NCBI GenBank assembly: GCA_050110875.1
Contig: CP188828.1
Location: forward strand, 2,933,975-2,997,974
Direction of reading: 5' to 3'
From: Methyloligella sp050110875
Lineage (GTDB): Bacteria; Pseudomonadota; Alphaproteobacteria; Rhizobiales; Methyloligellaceae
DNA length: 64,000 nt
Of the stretch, positions 7,926-15,514 are shown in pieces (the stretch's first letter is position 1; each line of letters opens with the position of its first letter). A program made the translations under genes and the position numbers. The notes beneath the pieces are model-generated. The model made no database searches. It was not told the DNA's origin and worked only from the letters and a program-made list of their open reading frames with translations.

Positions 7926-8126
7926 GCTGAAATCTCCTTAGCCAATCAATCGGCCGCTCCAAACGCCCAGGGAGGCGGCAGGGAAGAGAAGCTGGACGGG
8001 TCCCTCGCGCCGAACGCCAAATGGCCGAAAGGGTCTATGGCGGCATTGCGATATGACGATAACGTTGCTGTCGGCGACGCAATGCGCTCCTGTTGGGGCC
8101 GCTTGGAACGTGTTCGGAGGAAGATC

Positions 8127-8951
8127 TTGGAGGACGAAGAGGCCGTCGAAAGAAAAGGCAGAACCCATCGCCTCGCATTCGAGGATATCGATTTTCTCCA
8201 CAGCGACGAGATGCGTCCGCTCCGGCTGGCGCTCGAGTTCAGCAAGGTCGACTTGGCTCTGCAGAAAATGGGAATCGCCTCGACGGTCGTCGTCTTCGGC
8301 AGCCACCGTATCTTCTCGCCGGAACAGGCGGAAGACGCCTTGCGCCAAGCCCGGGACGAGGCGAGCTTGAACCGTGCCAGGCAGCGCAAGCGTCTTACCG
8401 CTTGGTACGAGGAGGCGCGCAATTTCGGGCGGATCGTCTCCGAACGCGGCGGTGCCTTGGCGGCCGGTGGAGAGCGCCACAACGTCATCGCCACCGGTGC
8501 CGGTCCGGGCATCATGGAGGCCGCCAATCGCGGCGCGGCGGATGTCGGCGCACCGAGTATCGGATTCAACATTGCCTTGCCCGAAGAGCAGAAGCCGAAC
8601 CCTTTCACGACCCCGGATCTCACCTTCCGCTTCCGCTATTTCGGCATCCGCAAGATGCATTTCGCCATGCGTGCCAATGCGCTCGCCGTGTTTCCCGGCG
8701 GTTTCGGCACCCTGGACGAGTTGTTCGAGATCCTCACCTTGCGGCAATCGCGCAAATGCGCGCCGATCCCCGTCATTCTGTTCTCTCGCGACTATTGGCA
8801 GTCGGCCGTCGATTTCGCTGCCCTTGCCGAGCTCGATATGATCGCCCCCGAAGATGCGGGGCTGTTCGAGATCGTCGATACGGCGGAAGAAGCCTGGGAT
8901 CTCATGGTGAGCCGCGGGGTCATGACCCAAACGCCGTTCCCCGAGGTCTGA
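8127..8951 (+). CDS. LOG-family Rossmann protein (TIGR00730-like)
   Basis: About 274 residues. The nucleotide-binding signature is visible as VVVFGSHRI, ATGAGPGIMEAANRGA and the PGGFGTLDE motif that contains the catalytic Glu of LOG phosphoribohydrolases, which cleave nucleoside 5'-monophosphates. The protein is longer than short LOG enzymes, as in the larger bacterial 'lysine decarboxylase-like' group, so the exact substrate is uncertain. I chose the TTG at 8127 because GGAGG lies six bases upstream (8116-8120); in-frame ATGs at 8037 and 8082 lack good ribosome sites but remain possible. The gene stands alone. Confidence 0.82.
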   Translation: MEDEEAVERKGRTHRLAFEDIDFLHSDEMRPLRLALEFSKVDLALQKMGIASTVVVFGSHRIFSPEQAEDALRQARDEASLNRARQRKRLTAWYEEARNFGRIVSERGGALAAGGERHNVIATGAGPGIMEAANRGAADVGAPSIGFNIALPEEQKPNPFTTPDLTFRFRYFGIRKMHFAMRANALAVFPGGFGTLDELFEILTLRQSRKCAPIPVILFSRDYWQSAVDFAALAELDMIAPEDAGLFEIVDTAEEAWDLMVSRGVMTQTPFPEV

Positions 8952-8984
8952 AGCGAGCCGGGTTCGGTCCCGCGCCGGGCTCCG

Positions 8985-9734
8985 TCACATCCAAAGCCGT
9001 GCGAAGAAGATCAGGCTCATCGTGAGCCCCGTGACGATGACGACGGCCCGGATGATTCGGCGGGGCAGGGCCCGCGATAGGGGCGCCCCGCAATAGCCGC
9101 CGGTGGTCGCGGCCACCATCATCAGCAAGGCCTCCGGCCAGGCCACGATTCCAGCCGCGGCGAAGGCCGCCACCGAAACCAGCGAGAGCGTGAGGGAGAC
9201 CGCGTTCTTCAGCCCGTTCATGACGTTGATATCGGTCATGCCCCAGAGCGCGAACAAGGCGAGCAGCACGATCCCGAGGCCGCCGTTGAAATACCCGCCA
9301 TAGATCGCCACCGCGAATGTCCCGGCAGCGCCGAAAGGGGTGAAGGCGAAGGACCGTTCGGAGAGCCAGGCGCGCATCTTCTCCTCCAGCGCGAAGGCGA
9401 AGGTCGCCAGAAGGAGCAGAAACGGCACGATGACGCTGAACACGGCATCCGACGAGATAACCAGCAGCCCCGCGCCCACCAGCCCGCCCGCGACGCCGAT
9501 CGCAAGCGTCTTGAAGAGGGGCGCCCGGTCGATGCTGCGCAGCTCGCGCCTGAATCCTAAAGCGGCGCCGAGATAGCCGGGGCACACGACGAGCGTGCTG
9601 GTCGCATTCGCCGCCACCGGTGGAATGCCCGCATAGACCAGGGCCGGCAGTGTGAGAAAGGTGCCGCCCCCGGCAATGGAATTGAGAATGCCGGCCGCGA
9701 AGGCGGCCAGGGTGAGAACGAGATAGTCGGCCAT
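8985..9734 (-). CDS. TauE/SafE family membrane permease
   Basis: A 249-residue protein with about seven to eight membrane helices. The N-terminal AGGGTFLTLPAL motif and the pattern GLKNAVSLTLS plus a second half ending in a helix are typical of the TauE/SafE (DUF81) family, which exports sulfite, sulfoacetate or related organic anions. The substrate cannot be assigned. There are no sulfur genes next to it; the convergent neighbour is the LOG-family gene. The segment 9735-9879 upstream is AT-rich and probably holds divergent promoters. Confidence 0.85.
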   Translation of the reverse strand: MADYLVLTLAAFAAGILNSIAGGGTFLTLPALVYAGIPPVAANATSTLVVCPGYLGAALGFRRELRSIDRAPLFKTLAIGVAGGLVGAGLLVISSDAVFSVIVPFLLLLATFAFALEEKMRAWLSERSFAFTPFGAAGTFAVAIYGGYFNGGLGIVLLALFALWGMTDINVMNGLKNAVSLTLSLVSVAAFAAAGIVAWPEALLMMVAATTGGYCGAPLSRALPRRIIRAVVIVTGLTMSLIFFARLWM

Positions 9735-9879
9735 CTAGGCTGCGACCCTAATGGATTCGGGACAGGGCGAGCCGGATATTTATCCAATAAGATATATTTG
9801 ATATATTTGTTTATGGGCGCCTTTCTGCTAGCGTCGATGGCGGAGAAGCATCGCGAAGCTATTCAGGGAGGAAAGCTTC

Positions 9880-10521
9880 ATGAGACTGACGAGCCCATAC
9901 GCTTCATCCGCAATCGCCGGATTGGTGACCGCGATTATTTGCAGCCCGTCCCTCGCCGAGACTGCAGCCAGTCACACGGCGGAGCTCAAGCCGCTGAACG
10001 CATCTGTCACGGGCAGCGAGACCAAAGGCAAGGCGAGCTTCGTCCGTGACGGCGACAAGCTGACCATCGTCATCGACGTGGAAGGAGCACCGGCCGGGAT
10101 CATGCATCTTCAGCATTTTCATGGCTTCGCCGAGGATGGTGAGATCGCCGCTTGTCCCTCTTCCGGCGATGACGCCAACGGTGACGGTATCGTCGATCTG
10201 AAAGAGACCGAGCCGAAGGCCGGCACGACCATGGTGCCTTTCCATGACAAGCCGGCCAGCATGGAGATTCCGAGCGAATCCTATCCAAAGGCCGATGCCG
10301 ACGGGAGCTATCATTACGAGCAGACGGTCGAGCTCGATAAGCTGAACGAGGCGTTCGCCGAGGCTTTCGACGGACAGGATCTCGATCTTGAGCGCCGAGT
10401 GGTTTTCATCCACGGCGTCGATCCGGAGACGGAGTTTCCGGACTCCGTCGCCTCCCTCGGCGATATTCCGGCCCATATCACCCTGCCGATCGCCTGTGGC
10501 AAGATCGAAGCAGCGAGGTGA
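9880..10521 (+). CDS. Secreted CHRD-like protein with calcium-loop motif
   Basis: A 213-residue protein with a signal peptide (about residues 1-26, cut near SLAETA). The mature part contains a histidine-rich strand MHLQHFHGF, an EF-hand or dockerin-like loop DDANGDGIVDLKE (about residues 94-106), and a late block VVFIHGVD, which recall CHRD or superoxide-dismutase-like beta sandwiches. Its function is unknown; a periplasmic metal-binding role is plausible. It has a strong ribosome site (GGGAGGAAAG at 9866-9875). It is followed by a hairpin and then the NsrR-like gene. Confidence 0.7.
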   Translation: MRLTSPYASSAIAGLVTAIICSPSLAETAASHTAELKPLNASVTGSETKGKASFVRDGDKLTIVIDVEGAPAGIMHLQHFHGFAEDGEIAACPSSGDDANGDGIVDLKETEPKAGTTMVPFHDKPASMEIPSESYPKADADGSYHYEQTVELDKLNEAFAEAFDGQDLDLERRVVFIHGVDPETEFPDSVASLGDIPAHITLPIACGKIEAAR

Positions 10522-10566
10522 GACTGAGCCTGTGAAATTCGCGCTGTTCTGCAGTGCATGGAGGAT

Positions 10567-10596
10567 GGGAGGGCATCGGAAATCTGATGTCCTCCC
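10567..10596 (+). terminator. Strong hairpin, possible terminator after the secreted-protein gene
   Basis: An 11-bp stem (GGGAGGGCATC with GATGTCCTCCC, one G-U pair) closes an 8-base loop 45 bp after the stop codon. The following tract is pyrimidine-rich (CCCTTCTATT) but not a pure T-run, so termination is only probable. Confidence 0.45.
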
Positions 10597-10649
10597 TCCC
10601 TTCTATTCGAAAAGGCTCTTGGGGGAATGATCCAGAAAGCGGATTGCCG

Positions 10650-11102
10650 ATGCGGCTGACCACCTTCTCAGACTACTGTTTGCGCGTTCTCATTTTCGTC
10701 GGTGTCCGGGGGGATCGGCTATCCACCATCGACGAGATCTGTACCGCCTACGACATCTCCCGCGGCCACGTCATGAAGGCGGTCTATCGTCTGGGCCAGC
10801 TCGGCTATCTGGAAACCATCCGCGGCAAGAATGGTGGCATGCGCTTGGCCAAGGAGCCCGGCGAGATCGGCATCGGAAATATCATCCGGCAGACGGAAGA
10901 GGACATGGCGCTGGTCGAATGCTTTCAGGCGCCGAGCAGCGGCCGTTGCTGCATCGCGGGGAGCTGCATTCTGAAGGGCGCTCTCGCGTCGGCATTGCAA
11001 GAATTCTTGCGCGCCCTCGACGGTTACACCCTGGCCGATCTTCTGGTTCCGCGCGAACGGCTGTCGGTTCTCCTCCACATGGACTTGAAGAAGAGCGGGT
11101 AA
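10650..11102 (+). CDS. Rrf2-family repressor, NsrR-like
   Basis: A 150-residue Rrf2-family regulator. The winged helix begins MRLTTFSDYCLRVL and contains the RGKNGGMRL wing typical of NsrR. The C-terminal part has a cysteine cluster, ECFQ...GRCCIAGSC, that would hold an Fe-S cluster reactive with nitric oxide. The NnrS gene 454 bp downstream supports a nitric-oxide-sensing role. The ATG at 10650 matches family N-termini; the frame is open upstream. IscR is an alternative, but no isc genes are nearby. Confidence 0.78.
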   Translation: MRLTTFSDYCLRVLIFVGVRGDRLSTIDEICTAYDISRGHVMKAVYRLGQLGYLETIRGKNGGMRLAKEPGEIGIGNIIRQTEEDMALVECFQAPSSGRCCIAGSCILKGALASALQEFLRALDGYTLADLLVPRERLSVLLHMDLKKSG

Positions 11103-11165
11103 CTGGCGACGTTTCCTGTAGCGCCGACGGCGTGACAGGCGAAGGAGGGAGGCCTCGCGAAGGCC

Positions 11166-11531
11166 GTGTCGAAATTGGAGATCAAGCTCAAACGCGCCTA
11201 CGAAGCGCCGGCCAAGAACGATGGGCGGCGAATCCTGATCGATCGCGTCTGGCCGCGCGGCATCAAGAAGGAAGAGCTGCGCCTCGACGGATGGAAGAAG
11301 GAGCTGGCGCCCAGCACGAATCTCAGAAAGTGGTTCGGCCACGACCCCGAACGATGGGAGGAATTCCAGAAGCGGTATCGTCGGGAGCTCGACGAACAGC
11401 CGGACGCCATCGCGGCGCTCCTCTCGCTATGCCGCGGCGGACCTGTGACGCTGGTGTTCGGCGCCAAGGACACCCGGCACAATCAGGCCGTGGCGCTTCG
11501 CGATTATCTTGAGACGGCCGCCGAGAAATGA
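11166..11531 (+). CDS. DUF488 family protein
   Basis: A 121-residue protein with the family hallmarks RILIDRVWPRGIKKE, LAPSTNLRKWFGHDPERW, and the C-terminal GGPVTLVFGAKDTRHNQA. DUF488 proteins are small cytoplasmic proteins without an established reaction. It starts with GTG at 11166 and sits between the NsrR-like gene (63 bp upstream) and NnrS (25 bp downstream), so it may be part of a nitric oxide stress operon. Confidence 0.85.
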   Translation: MSKLEIKLKRAYEAPAKNDGRRILIDRVWPRGIKKEELRLDGWKKELAPSTNLRKWFGHDPERWEEFQKRYRRELDEQPDAIAALLSLCRGGPVTLVFGAKDTRHNQAVALRDYLETAAEK

Positions 11532-11556
11532 CCTCCGACTCGGCGAGGTTGTCCTG

Positions 11557-12741
11557 ATGGCCGGTATCCCCCGCTATAAAGCCTTTCACGGGCCGGCTCT
11601 GTTCCGGCAAGGCTTTCGGCCCTTCTTCCTCGGCGCGGGTATCTGGGCGGCGCTGGCGATTCTGGTTTGGCTCACGATCATTCGCGGCGACATGTCTCTC
11701 GCCGGCGGTTTTCCGCCCACCCGATGGCACGCCCATGAAATGCTGTTCGGTTTCGCGACAGCGGCGGCCACCGGCTTCCTGCTGACCGCCGTGCCCAATT
11801 GGACGGGCCGCATGCCGCTTCAGGGGGCAGCGCTTATCGTGCTGTTCGGCGTATGGGGGCTCGGCCGCGCCGCGATGTGCATATCGTCGGCGATTGGTGA
11901 GCCCCTCGCAGCGCTCATCGATATCTCTTTCCTGGCGCTGCTCTTCACCATCGTTCTCCGCGAGGTCGTCGCGGGACGGAATTGGCGCAACCTGCCTGTC
12001 GTCGTCGCGGTCGCGTCGCTGCTTGCCGCCAACGGTCTTATGCATCTCGAAGCGAGCCGGGTCCTGGCCAACGGACTCCTGGGCGAGCGTCTGGGGGTCG
12101 CCACCTTCGTCCTGCTGATCAGCCTCATCGGCGGACGGATCATTCCCAGCTTCACGCGGAACTGGCTGGTGAAGAGGGACAGTGATGTCCTCCCGGTTCC
12201 CTTCAACCGCTTCGATGTCGGAGTGTTGCTCCTGGTGCTGATCGCGCTCGCCTCATGGGTGCTGATTCCGCAAGCGATATTCACGGGCTTCGCCCTGATA
12301 GCCGCCGGCGCAGCCAGCCTCGTGCGGCTCGTCCGGTGGCGGGGATGGCTCACCCTGTCGGAGCCGCTGCTCTGGGTCCTTCATCTCGGCTATGCATGGC
12401 TCGCCGCAGGCTTGATCCTGCTCGGTGGCGCAGTGCTCGTGCCCGATGCGATCCCTTATTCGGCCGGGTTGCACGCGCTGACGGCCGGCGCGATCGGAAC
12501 CATGATTCTGGCGGTCATGACCCGGGCGACGCGCGGCCACACCGGACATCCGCTGACGGCCGGGCTGAATACGACGGCGATCTACGCCCTGATCACCCTG
12601 GCGGCGCTGCTCCGCGTGGCCGCGCCCTTCATGCCCGATCTTTATCTGGGCCTGCTATCGGCCTCCGGCTGGTTATGGATCTCAGCCTTCACGATGTTCG
12701 CCGTGGCCTACGGACCTATGCTGCTCACGGCGTCTCGTTGA
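11557..12741 (+). CDS. nnrS: NnrS-family membrane haem/copper protein
   Basis: A 394-residue polytopic protein with about twelve membrane helices. Conserved NnrS features include ALFRQGFRPFF near the N-terminus, the WHAHEMLFGF block with paired histidines, and the C-terminal MTRATRGHTGHPL segment. NnrS proteins carry haem and copper and protect cells from nitrosative stress. ATG 11557 follows a GAGG ribosome site and lies 25 bp after the DUF488 gene. The nearby NsrR-like repressor is a likely regulator. It converges with the porin gene of the nitrate operon. Confidence 0.9.
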   Translation: MAGIPRYKAFHGPALFRQGFRPFFLGAGIWAALAILVWLTIIRGDMSLAGGFPPTRWHAHEMLFGFATAAATGFLLTAVPNWTGRMPLQGAALIVLFGVWGLGRAAMCISSAIGEPLAALIDISFLALLFTIVLREVVAGRNWRNLPVVVAVASLLAANGLMHLEASRVLANGLLGERLGVATFVLLISLIGGRIIPSFTRNWLVKRDSDVLPVPFNRFDVGVLLLVLIALASWVLIPQAIFTGFALIAAGAASLVRLVRWRGWLTLSEPLLWVLHLGYAWLAAGLILLGGAVLVPDAIPYSAGLHALTAGAIGTMILAVMTRATRGHTGHPLTAGLNTTAIYALITLAALLRVAAPFMPDLYLGLLSASGWLWISAFTMFAVAYGPMLLTASR

Positions 12742-12768
12742 CCCGGGGGCGGTGCCCGCCAGCCGGAC

Positions 12769-14049
12769 TCAATATTGATAGCCCAGCCCGAAGATCACTT
12801 TCTCGGTATCCGTGGCATAGTTGTCCGCCCGGTAATTGGCGTATTTCAGCTCGGCATAGAAGCCGTGGGGCAGCGGCAGGTTCGCATAGGCATCGAACTC
12901 CGAGCCGTAATCGATATCGCCGACATCGGAGCGGAACTCGTGATACTGCGCCAGTAGCAGCAATCCGCTCAGCCAGCGGAACCGTCCATCCTGCTTCGGC
13001 GCCTTATAGGAGGCCTCGACGAAAAAGTCCTGTAGCCCGTCCGCCGGAGTCACGAGAAAGATATCGGCGAAGCCGTTGAAGATATGGCCCGTCGCGAGCG
13101 GTGTCTGAAAGGCGGCTCGGCCATTATCGCTGCCCAAAAGCTCGTAGACGGGCGAGACCCGAAATCCCTTCCAGGAGAGACCCGGCGCCACCCGGGCGTA
13201 GGGCGCATCGTATTGCACCGGCTGATCTCCGAAATCGGTCTGTAGCGCTAGCTCCACCCTGTAATCGAAGGTCACCTCGCCGCCGAGCGCCTTCTCGCCC
13301 TCCAGGAAGCCGCCATAGCTCGCATTGGAAAGCGCCGGCGCATCGTAGATATCCATGAGATAGGTGTATCCGGTGAGCGTGCCGAAAGGCAGCGGATCGC
13401 TCTTTAGATGCATCAGGTGGATGTTCGAGTTGAGATTCCCGACCTCGGAGTCGTCGCTGAAGATGCGGTTCACATTGCCGATATAGGCATAAAGCGCCGT
13501 GACCCCCGGAATGACCTCCGTCGTCACCTTGGCCCCGTCGAAGGTCTGGTCGTTCTGCCGCCAGGCGACGGAGCCGACATAGCGCATATTGTCCAGATTC
13601 TCGGCGTATCGCCCCCCCTTGATGACGGTCCCCGGCAGATGGAAGGACTCCAGATAGGCTTGGTTCAGCTCCGACGACGGCACATCCGCCACGACCGGAT
13701 ACTGGGTCTTGCCGTTGATCGTGTCGTTATAGTCTTGAGCCCCAACCTGGACGACGAACTCCCCTTGCGCCGCCGCGCGGAAGCCATGGAAGAAGCCCGT
13801 CTCGAAGCCCGGTGCGATCCGCAAGGTCGAGGCGCGTGCGTCCTTCGGCAGATTGGCCTGTTCCACGAATTCGTACCGGTAGCGGGCGTCGAACCAGATC
13901 TCGCCATTCATGATCCCGGTATGCGGAACGCCTTTCGCGTCCTCCTGCGCCGCAGCGGGAGGTGCCCAGCTCACCAGAATGAAGAGCAAGAACGCCAGGA
14001 CTGCTGTCAGGCTTCGAAAAAAGGCAAACGTCTCGCGCGAACTCGACAT
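12769..14049 (-). CDS. Outer-membrane porin, alginate-export-like, end of the nitrate operon
   Basis: A 426-residue protein with a signal peptide (about 1-35, ending AAAQ) and a long series of amphipathic strands ending in the aromatic C-terminus GLGYQY, as in outer-membrane beta barrels. The motif FDARYRYEFVEQ near the mature N-terminus and the overall length fit the alginate_export porin family. The ATG at 14049 has GGAGA five bases upstream. It begins 12 bp after the cysG stop codon on the same strand, so it is probably the last gene of the nitrate assimilation operon, and may help nitrate or nitrite cross the outer membrane. That role is inferred from position. Confidence 0.8.
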   Translation of the reverse strand: MSSSRETFAFFRSLTAVLAFLLFILVSWAPPAAAQEDAKGVPHTGIMNGEIWFDARYRYEFVEQANLPKDARASTLRIAPGFETGFFHGFRAAAQGEFVVQVGAQDYNDTINGKTQYPVVADVPSSELNQAYLESFHLPGTVIKGGRYAENLDNMRYVGSVAWRQNDQTFDGAKVTTEVIPGVTALYAYIGNVNRIFSDDSEVGNLNSNIHLMHLKSDPLPFGTLTGYTYLMDIYDAPALSNASYGGFLEGEKALGGEVTFDYRVELALQTDFGDQPVQYDAPYARVAPGLSWKGFRVSPVYELLGSDNGRAAFQTPLATGHIFNGFADIFLVTPADGLQDFFVEASYKAPKQDGRFRWLSGLLLLAQYHEFRSDVGDIDYGSEFDAYANLPLPHGFYAELKYANYRADNYATDTEKVIFGLGYQY

Positions 14050-14061
14050 GGGCTCTCCTGC

Positions 14062-15498
14062 TTATTGTTGAATATTGTGGGCCAGAATCGGGGAATGCTC
14101 GACCGCGCATTGCGCAGTCCGAGGTGAGAATACGGCTCCGATGCCGATGATGACCGGGGCGGTGGTATCCACCTCCAGCACCGTCTCCCGCAGATCGGCG
14201 AGGCGCCCATGGCAAAGCCGCTGCTCCGGCCGGCTCACCGCGCTCGCAACCGAGACGGGGGTATCGGGCGGCAATCCTTCCGCCATCAGCCGCTTGGCGA
14301 TCCGTGCCGCCATGCGCCCGCCCATATAGAAGACGGTGCTTGCGGAAGGATCGGCGACGGCGCGCCAATCGAGATTTTTCGGTAGCCCGCCGGATTTGGA
14401 GTGCCCGGTCACGAAGCGCACCGACCGGGCAAGGTCGCGATGGGTGAGGGAAACCCGCAAGGCGGCCGCCATGGCAAGAGCCGCCGTGATGCCTGGCACC
14501 ACATCGACCTCGATATTGGCCGCTTCGAGCTGCGTGATCTCCTCGCCGCCCCGACCGAAGATCATCGGATCGCCGGCCTTCAGCCGCACCACCCGCTTGC
14601 CGCCCCGGGCGAGCTTCACCATCATCTCGTTGATCTCGTCCTGCCGGCAGCTTCGGCGCCCGCCCCGCTTGCCGACCAGGATGTGCTTCGCCTCCCGCCT
14701 GGCGAGCTCCAGCACGTCGTCGGAGACCAGCTCGTCGAACAGAATGACGTCGGCGGCCTGGAGCGCGCGGATCGCCTTGACCGTCAAGAGCTCCGCATCG
14801 CCGGGTCCGGCGCCGACCAGGGTCACGCGGCCGCGCCCCTCCTCTTTGCCGGAGCGAATCTGACGCGCCTCGGTGACGAGGGAGTCTTCGGCATCCGGCT
14901 CCGGCTCCGCTCCGAAGGCGCGATCGACGAAACGCTCCCAGAAAGCACGCCGCGGCGCGCCCGCTTGAAGCGATTCATGGAGCCGGTCGCGCAGGCGTGT
15001 GGCCAGCTGCGCCCAATCCGCCAGAGAAGGGGGCAGCAGCGTCTCGATCCGCCGCCTTATCGCCTGTCCGAGAATGGGGGCCGCGCCGGCCGTCGACACG
15101 CCCACCACCACCGGCGACCGGTTGACGATGGAGCCGAACTGGAACTGGCAGAAGGCCGGCCGGTCGATCACGTTGACCGGCACGCCGGCCTTGCGCGCCG
15201 CCTCCGAGAAGGAGGCCGCCTCCGCGTCGTCCGCCGCATCGGCCACGGCGAGCGCCGCGCCTTTCAAACAGGCTGGGTGCCAATGCCGATTATGGTGGAC
15301 CAGTCGCCCGTCCTGATCGGCGGCGAGCAGCCGCGGAAGTTCGTCCTCTATGTTCTCCGCCGGTGCGTAGATATGAACCTCGGCGCCCGCAGCGGCGAGC
15401 AGCTCCGCTTTCCACGCCGCCGCATCGCTGCCGCCGGCCACGACCGCGCGCTTGTCCTTGAGCGTGAAGAACACCGGTAGGACCGACAGATCGGTCAT
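14062..15498 (-). CDS. cysG: Siroheme synthase CysG (dehydrogenase/ferrochelatase plus SUMT)
   Basis: A 478-residue fusion. The N-terminal half (about 1-205) has the CysG dehydrogenase/chelatase fold with the GG nucleotide loop in AVVAGGSDAA. The C-terminal half (about 220-465) is a uroporphyrinogen-III methyltransferase with VGAGPGDAELLT, RLKAGDPMIFGRGGEE and PGITAALA. It makes siroheme, the cofactor of NirB, which explains its place in this operon 16 bp after nasA. The start at 15498 (MTDLSVLP) is the first ATG after the nasA stop. A separate cobA copy at 35429-36244 serves cobalamin synthesis. Confidence 0.95.
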   Translation of the reverse strand: MTDLSVLPVFFTLKDKRAVVAGGSDAAAWKAELLAAAGAEVHIYAPAENIEDELPRLLAADQDGRLVHHNRHWHPACLKGAALAVADAADDAEAASFSEAARKAGVPVNVIDRPAFCQFQFGSIVNRSPVVVGVSTAGAAPILGQAIRRRIETLLPPSLADWAQLATRLRDRLHESLQAGAPRRAFWERFVDRAFGAEPEPDAEDSLVTEARQIRSGKEEGRGRVTLVGAGPGDAELLTVKAIRALQAADVILFDELVSDDVLELARREAKHILVGKRGGRRSCRQDEINEMMVKLARGGKRVVRLKAGDPMIFGRGGEEITQLEAANIEVDVVPGITAALAMAAALRVSLTHRDLARSVRFVTGHSKSGGLPKNLDWRAVADPSASTVFYMGGRMAARIAKRLMAEGLPPDTPVSVASAVSRPEQRLCHGRLADLRETVLEVDTTAPVIIGIGAVFSPRTAQCAVEHSPILAHNIQQ

Positions 15499-15514
15499 GC
15501 GCTGGGGACGCCGC

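Noticed and set aside
12760..12782. Palindromic TCAATATTGA at the nnrS/porin junction
   Set aside because: It lies at the convergent ends of two genes, in and beside the porin stop codon, with half-sites in the wrong orientation for a FixK box.
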